This document shows positions 59,568-64,000 of a stretch of DNA of 64,000 nt, piece after piece (the first letter of the stretch is position 1; each line of letters starts with the position of its first letter). The translations under genes and the position numbers were made by a program. This DNA is from Yokenella regensburgei ATCC 49455 (GTDB lineage Bacteria > Pseudomonadota > Gammaproteobacteria > Enterobacterales > Enterobacteriaceae). The notes under the pieces were generated by a model. That model was not told the origin of the DNA, made no database searches, and was given only the letters and a program-made list of their open reading frames with translations. The stretch is taken from the NCBI RefSeq assembly GCF_000735455.1, contig NZ_JMPS01000087.1, positions 186,001 through 250,000 of the forward strand. Reading direction: 5' to 3'.

Positions 59568-59596
59568 CATATACTTGTCTATACAATTGCGCGCAA
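59568..59596 (-). promoter_or_regulatory. hutU promoter with HutC operator in the spacer
   Basis: Minus strand -35 TTGCGC (59591-59596), 17-base spacer, -10 TATATG (59568-59573). The spacer contains TTGTATAGACAAG (59574-59586), and TTGTATAGACA recurs upstream of hutI at 62686, so it is a good HutC operator candidate. Confidence 0.7.
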
Positions 59597-59616
59597 GCGT
59601 ACTTTTAACAAGCTGG

Positions 59617-59631
59617 ATACATTTTTGTTAT
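59617..59631 (-). promoter_or_regulatory. NAC-like site upstream of hutU
   Basis: ATA-N9-TAT, the core bound by the nitrogen regulator NAC, centred about 63 bases upstream of the inferred start site, close to the known position in Klebsiella hutU. Confidence 0.5.
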
Positions 59632-59633
59632 AT

Positions 59634-59663
59634 TGCGTCAGCAATCACGCTTTTGCTGACGCA
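59634..59663 (-). terminator. Hairpin after hutC
   Basis: TGCGTCAGCAA (59634-59644) and TTGCTGACGCA (59653-59663) form a perfect 11-bp stem just past the hutC stop. No T run; it probably separates hutIGC from hutUH. Confidence 0.6.
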
Positions 59664-59669
59664 GAGAGA

Positions 59670-60434
59670 TCAGGAGCTGAAATGGCCCTGTAGACGGTAG
59701 CGGTTGCCGGGGAAAAGCAGGCTGGCATGGGAGACAATATGCGAGGTAGACCAGGTACGGCGGCGGATGAGCAGGCAGGGGTCATGCTCTTTGATATGTA
59801 ACAAGCGGCAATCTTCCGGCGCAGCGGCGACGGCTTCCACGATGTGCTCCCCTTCGGTCAGCGGTGCAATCAGTGACAGATAAGCATGCGGCGTGGTGGT
59901 GGTGTAATCCTGCTGCAGATAATCAGGCACTACCGCGGCGTTGACGATACGATCTTCAATCTGCACCGGGATGTCGTTTTCGAAATGCACCATCCTTGAA
60001 TGGAAAATACGCGTCCCCTCCTCCACCTCCATGGCCGCCGCCTGGGTGAAGTCGGCGCGGGTCTCTTCGAGCAGCAGCACTTCACAGCGGTGCTGGTGGT
60101 GACGGGCGGTGATCTCATCAGCAATGCTGCGGATCTCAAACAACGCCGATTGCCCCTTTGGCTCCGCCACAAAGGTACCAACCCCCTGCAGGCGGACCAG
60201 TAAGCCTTCATCCGTCAGTTCGCGCACCGCACGGTTGACCGTCATCCGGCTGAAACCAAACTGCGCAACCAGCTCGGCTTCCGACGGAATACGGTCATGC
60301 GGCTGCCAGACTCCCGCGTAAATTTTCTCACTGATAGCCTGCTTCACTTTTTCATAAAACGGCACCGGCGCGCTGGCGGGTGCGGGTCGGGGTCTGGGTG
60401 AATACATAGCGCTGGCGTTCCTTTTGTCTGACAT
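59670..60434 (-). CDS. hutC: Histidine utilisation repressor HutC
   Basis: Up to 254 residues. GntR winged helix (about 25-95, SRMTVNRAVRELTDEGLL) and UTRA domain that binds urocanate as inducer. It represses both hut operons. Start uncertain: the ATG at 60434 lacks a clear ribosome site, and an ATG at 60407 has AAAAGGA eleven bases before it. Third gene of hutIGC, 55 bases after hutG. Confidence 0.92.
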   Translation of the reverse strand: MSDKRNASAMYSPRPRPAPASAPVPFYEKVKQAISEKIYAGVWQPHDRIPSEAELVAQFGFSRMTVNRAVRELTDEGLLVRLQGVGTFVAEPKGQSALFEIRSIADEITARHHQHRCEVLLLEETRADFTQAAAMEVEEGTRIFHSRMVHFENDIPVQIEDRIVNAAVVPDYLQQDYTTTTPHAYLSLIAPLTEGEHIVEAVAAAPEDCRLLHIKEHDPCLLIRRRTWSTSHIVSHASLLFPGNRYRLQGHFSS

Positions 60435-60451
60435 CGTCGGCGAATTCAGCC

Positions 60452-60463
60452 GAGTATATACTC
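60452..60463 (-). promoter_or_regulatory. Palindrome in the hutG-hutC gap
   Basis: GAGTATATACTC, a perfect 12-bp palindrome 18 bases upstream of hutC. It does not match the TTGTATAGACA operators, so its binder is unknown. Confidence 0.4.
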
Positions 60464-60489
60464 ATAATCAGTTAACGCGGTGGTCATCC

Positions 60490-61443
60490 TTACCACCAGT
60501 GTAAAATTTGCCATGCGAGACGAGCCGCAACTTTCGCTCCTTGTCCTTCACGGTCGAAGGTTGGGTTAAATTCCACCAGGTCGACGGCCTGCAGTTTACC
60601 GCTGCGGCACAGCGGTTCGACTATCCGTAGCAGCTGCGCCAGCGGGATCCCAAGCGGCGCAGGTGCTGAGACCGCAGGCATTTCCCATGCCGGTAAGACA
60701 TCAAGATCGATAGTCAGGTAGATGCGGTCGTAGCTGTCGATCGCCCGGGCAATTTCCGGCAGCGCCCGCGCCTCCATAGCGTTCAATACGTCGAGATCCT
60801 CAATCACCGTCACATGACGATGCGCCGCCTCGTCCCACAGCGCGGCGGTATTGGCCGCCAGGCTCGCGCCCATGCAGGTATAGTGGAAACCACGCTGCTG
60901 CGCCTCACAGTGCAGCGCCAGCTGGCGGAAAGGCGTACCGGAGCTTGCATGCGGGGCGTGGCGTAAATCCAGGTGCGCATCAAGGTTGATAATACCAATG
61001 CGCTCGTCGGGAAACGCATCCAGTACGGCGGAACCATGACCAAACGCGGTTTCATGTCCCCCACCAAGCACCAGGGTGCGCATCCCGGCCTGCTGGCAGG
61101 CCAGCGCCGCATCATGCAGCGCCTGCTGTGCGGCTTCCAGTTTTTCCGGCTCAGCGCGGATGTTACCCATCTCCACCAGCCGCTCATGACCACGGTGGCT
61201 GGCCATGTTCGCCAGCGCTTTACGCAGAACGTCCGGGCCTTGTGCCGCACCGGGCCGTCCCTGGTTGCGCTTCACCCCTTCGTCACATTCAAACCCCAAC
61301 AGCGCGACCTTACCGCGATGGCTTTGCGGGGCGAAATCTCCGCCGTTGGCAATCGTCTGAAACAGGCGCAGCGCGTTGGGGGCTTCGTGGCTGTCATCAC
61401 GCCCCTGCCAGAGTGAAGGGTCTACCGGTTGCCACAGATTCAT
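60490..61443 (-). CDS. hutG: Formimidoylglutamase HutG
   Basis: 317 residues of the arginase/ureohydrolase family with a two-manganese site: [20 protein letters not shown] and TIDLDVLPA. Converts formiminoglutamate to glutamate and formamide, the last step of the enterobacterial route. Its ATG overlaps the hutI TGA by four bases. Confidence 0.95.
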   Translation of the reverse strand: MNLWQPVDPSLWQGRDDSHEAPNALRLFQTIANGGDFAPQSHRGKVALLGFECDEGVKRNQGRPGAAQGPDVLRKALANMASHRGHERLVEMGNIRAEPEKLEAAQQALHDAALACQQAGMRTLVLGGGHETAFGHGSAVLDAFPDERIGIINLDAHLDLRHAPHASSGTPFRQLALHCEAQQRGFHYTCMGASLAANTAALWDEAAHRHVTVIEDLDVLNAMEARALPEIARAIDSYDRIYLTIDLDVLPAWEMPAVSAPAPLGIPLAQLLRIVEPLCRSGKLQAVDLVEFNPTFDREGQGAKVAARLAWQILHWW

Positions 61444-62666
61444 GCTGTCACCTCACCACGGAAAATACGTTGCCAGAGCGGATTACGCCCTGGCTCATAA
61501 ACCATTTCGACCGGGTGCTGAGCATCCCAGACGACAAAATCAGCCACAAAACCGGTTGCAAGCTGACCATGCGAATCCTGGCGCCCCAGCGCTCGCGCGG
61601 CGTGACGGGTCACCCCGGCCCAGGCCTCTTCCGGCGTCAGGCCAAACTTCACGCAGGCCATGTTCATTGAGAGATGCAGACTGGCAAACGGGCTGGTGCC
61701 CGGGTTGTAGTCGGTCGCAACCGCCATCGGCACCTGTAACTCTCGCAGCAGTGCAATAGGTGGTTTGCGGGTTTCATTGAGGAAATAGAACGCCCCCGGG
61801 AGCAGTACCGCCACCGTGCCGCCCTGCTGCATAGCGACCACGCCGTCACGTTCAAGATATTCAATGTGATCGGCAGAAAGCCCTTTGTAACGCCCGACCA
61901 GCTGCGCGCCGCCGAGGGATGAGAGCTGCTCCACGTGTCCCTTCACCGGAATGCCAAAATCGCAGGCGGTGCGAAACACGCGTTCCGTTTGCGCCGGGCT
62001 AAAACCGACGTTCTCGCAAAAAACATCCACCGCTTCGAACAGTTCTTTCTGCCACAGCGCAGGCAATATGGTGTCGCAGACCAGGGAGATGTATTCATCG
62101 GGGTTATCTCTATACTCCGGCGGCGTAGCGTGGGCCGCGAGCAGCGTACGGCTCACCTCGCACGGATTCGCCTGCGCCAGCGCCCCGGCGACCTGCAACA
62201 TCTTCTCTTCGTTTTCCAGATCCAGCCCATAACCTGACTTGATCTCAATGGTGGTTACCCCTTCGCGCATCAGTCGATTCAGCCGTTCCTGAGCAAGCGA
62301 CTGGAGCTGCTCTGCACTGCTCTCCCGGGTCGCCCGTACCGTCGAGTTAATGCCGCCGCCCGCCGCACTGATTTGCTGGTACGATACGCCGTTCAGCCGC
62401 TGCTCCCACTCCTGGGCACGGCTGCCACCAAAGATCAGATGGGTATGGCAGTCAATAAGACCCGGAGTGATGAGTCTCCCACCGACGTCGATTACGTTGG
62501 GCGCACTGGCAGGAATATCAGCATCAGCAACGATGGCGTGAATGTATCCTTCGCGCACGATAAGCGCATGATGGTCGAGCAGACCATAGGCCTGCGGACG
62601 TGACGGGTCGAGCGTTGCCAGGCGAGCGTTGCGCCAGATGCGGTCTTCTGCGGTCAGTTCAGTCAT
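61440..62666 (-). CDS. hutI: Imidazolonepropionase HutI
   Basis: 408 residues, metal-dependent amidohydrolase: [32 protein letters not shown] and [10 protein letters not shown] hold the metal and active-site residues. Opens the imidazolone ring to formiminoglutamate. First gene of hutIGC; a HutC-type operator lies 20 bases upstream. The ribosome site is weak. Confidence 0.95.
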   Translation of the reverse strand: MTELTAEDRIWRNARLATLDPSRPQAYGLLDHHALIVREGYIHAIVADADIPASAPNVIDVGGRLITPGLIDCHTHLIFGGSRAQEWEQRLNGVSYQQISAAGGGINSTVRATRESSAEQLQSLAQERLNRLMREGVTTIEIKSGYGLDLENEEKMLQVAGALAQANPCEVSRTLLAAHATPPEYRDNPDEYISLVCDTILPALWQKELFEAVDVFCENVGFSPAQTERVFRTACDFGIPVKGHVEQLSSLGGAQLVGRYKGLSADHIEYLERDGVVAMQQGGTVAVLLPGAFYFLNETRKPPIALLRELQVPMAVATDYNPGTSPFASLHLSMNMACVKFGLTPEEAWAGVTRHAARALGRQDSHGQLATGFVADFVVWDAQHPVEMVYEPGRNPLWQRIFRGEVTA

Positions 62667-62685
62667 AATGTTCGCTTGTCATGGG

Positions 62686-62696
62686 TTGTATAGACA
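62686..62696 (-). promoter_or_regulatory. HutC-type operator of hutIGC
   Basis: TTGTATAGACA on the plus strand, the same core as in the hutU promoter, 20 bases before the hutI ATG. Confidence 0.65.
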
Positions 62697-62896
62697 TTTA
62701 TTTTCATTACACCGAACTTGTCAACAAAGGCTTATAGAAATGTTGGTTTTTTGTGACTATCAGCCCCTCTTCGTGCGTCCTTTACGCACATCATGATGAA
62801 CTTTTTACCGTTCGTGCTTCCCGTTTCGCTCAACTTAGTATAAAAAAGCAGGTTTTGAGGGACTTACTTTTCACTGACGACCAGGTCTGGAGCAAC

Positions 62897-64000
62897 ATGA
62901 ACACATTTTCGGTTTCCCGTCTGACGCTGGCATTGGCTTTTGGCGTGACACTGACCGCCTGCAGCTCAACGCCACCCGATCAACAACCTTCCACTCAGGA
63001 AGCACCGGGTACGACGTCTCGCCCCATTTTAAGCGCCGCTGAAGCGAAAAATTTCACTCAGGCTCGCTATTTCACCGCGCTGGATCCAAAAGACGGTGCG
63101 TGGGATCCGTCGGCTATCAGCATTCCGGCTAAGCCTGATTTCGTGGTAGGACCGGCAGGTACTCAGGGCGTGACCCACACCACCATTCAGGCGGCAGTAG
63201 ATGCAGCCATCGCGAAGCACTCAAGCAACCGTCTGTATATTGCGATTCTGCCGGGCGAATATCAGGGTACCGTGTACGTTCCGGCGGCACCGGGTAGCCT
63301 GACGCTTTACGGCACTGGCGAAAACGCCGCAGACGTGAAGATTGGCCTGGCTATTGATTCCGAAATCGACCCGAACACCTGGCGCCACCTGGTCAACCCG
63401 GCCGGGAAATACATGCCAGGCAAACCGGCGTGGTACATGTTTGACAGCTGCCAGAGCAAGCGTACCGCAACCGTCGGCGTGATGTGCTCTGCCGTGTTCT
63501 GGTCACAGAACAACGGCCTGCAACTGCAGAATATGACCATCGAAAACAATCTGGGCGACAGCGTAGATGCCGGAACTCACCAGGCCGTAGCGCTGCGTAG
63601 CGATGGCGATCAGGTACAGATTAATAAGGTGAACATTCTGGGTCGCCAGAACACCTTCTTCGTCACCAACAGCGGTGTACAGAACCGTCTGCAAAACGAT
63701 CGTCAGACCCGAACGCTGGTAACCAACAGCTATCTGGAAGGGGATGTGGATATTGTTTCCGGCCGCGGTGCGGTGGTATTCGATAATACCGATTTCCGCG
63801 TAGTGAACTCCCGTACTCAGCAGGAAGCTTACGTGTTCGCTCCGGCCACTCAGTCGAACATCTTCTACGGCTTCCTCGCCATCAACAGCCGCTTTAACGC
63901 TGCCGGTGATAATGTGGCGCAGCTGGGACGCTCCCTTGACGTTGATGGCAACACCAACGGCCAGGTGGTTATCCGTGACAGCGCGATCAACGAAGGTTTC
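62897..64000 (+). CDS. ybhC: Pectinesterase-like outer-membrane lipoprotein YbhC (3' end outside window)
   Basis: 368 codons without a stop before the window ends; E. coli YbhC has about 427. A lipoprotein signal ends in LTAC with lipid-bearing Cys22. The right-handed beta-helix of carbohydrate esterase family 8 follows: VVGPAGTQGVTHTTIQAAVDA in two parts, GRQNTFFVTNSGVQNR, EGDVDIVSGRGAVVFD and RQQ-like TQQEAYVFAP. E. coli YbhC lacks pectinesterase activity in reports and acts as an acyl-CoA thioesterase; the same may hold here. GGAG precedes the ATG. Confidence 0.94.
   Translation, partial: MNTFSVSRLTLALAFGVTLTACSSTPPDQQPSTQEAPGTTSRPILSAAEAKNFTQARYFTALDPKDGAWDPSAISIPAKPDFVVGPAGTQGVTHTTIQAAVDAAIAKHSSNRLYIAILPGEYQGTVYVPAAPGSLTLYGTGENAADVKIGLAIDSEIDPNTWRHLVNPAGKYMPGKPAWYMFDSCQSKRTATVGVMCSAVFWSQNNGLQLQNMTIENNLGDSVDAGTHQAVALRSDGDQVQINKVNILGRQNTFFVTNSGVQNRLQNDRQTRTLVTNSYLEGDVDIVSGRGAVVFDNTDFRVVNSRTQQEAYVFAPATQSNIFYGFLAINSRFNAAGDNVAQLGRSLDVDGNTNGQVVIRDSAINEGF

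Overview
The window is chromosomal DNA of a member of the Enterobacteriaceae that is close to, but not, Escherichia coli. Most genes are recognisable orthologues of the E. coli ybiT-to-ybhC region (about 17-18 min on that map), in the same relative order. The Klebsiella/Salmonella-type hut cluster next to bio, the E. coli genes missing at several joints and several added cassettes point to an Enterobacter/Lelliottia/Citrobacter-like genome. I cannot name the species. I saw no IS element, phage, CRISPR array, tRNA or rRNA.

Layout. 1-3.6 kb: end of an ExuT-like sugar-acid transporter, a GH31 glycosidase and a small exported protein. 3.6-14.2 kb: ybiT, ldtB, an inserted 6-phospho-beta-glucosidase/GntR cassette, an aldo-keto reductase, ybiR-mntR with divergent mntS, opgE and ompX. 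14.5-21.9 kb: rhtA, dps, glnHPQ, ybiO, rlmF. 22-31.2 kb: mcbA, ybiI, ybiJ, a divergent adeQ/ade adenine-salvage pair, ybiB-dinG and rhlE. 31.4-39.5 kb: cecR-ybhGFSR, ybhQ, a lone clsB and ybhL. 39.6-43.6 kb: moaABCDE on the minus strand behind a Moco riboswitch and a ModE site, then ybhK. 43.6-47.1 kb: eptA-pmrA-pmrB plus a convergent 30-aa membrane peptide, set between ybhK and uvrB. 47.2-54.8 kb: uvrB, bioBFCD and divergent bioA. 54.8-62.7 kb: hutUH-hutT and hutIGC. 62.9 kb to the end: ybhC, cut by the window edge.

How the parts work together. GlnHPQ and the hut genes serve nitrogen supply. The glnH promoter looks sigma-54/NtrC type; hutU has a HutC operator and a NAC-like site. MoaA-E build molybdopterin, with control at DNA level (ModE-like palindrome) and RNA level (riboswitch). 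CecR-YbhGFSR is an efflux unit with its repressor. EptA and PmrAB are the lipid A phosphoethanolamine modification enzyme and its regulators. The peptide beside pmrB has its own PmrA-like box, at almost the same distance from its start codon as the box in front of eptA. This makes it a candidate PmrR-type feedback peptide and is the most interesting object here.

The other notable points are differences from the E. coli gene order: ade/adeQ where ybiC would be, no fiu-ybiX, no ybhP/ybhN around clsB, no ybhB between hut and bioA, and twin palindromic operators in front of the GH1-GntR cassette.
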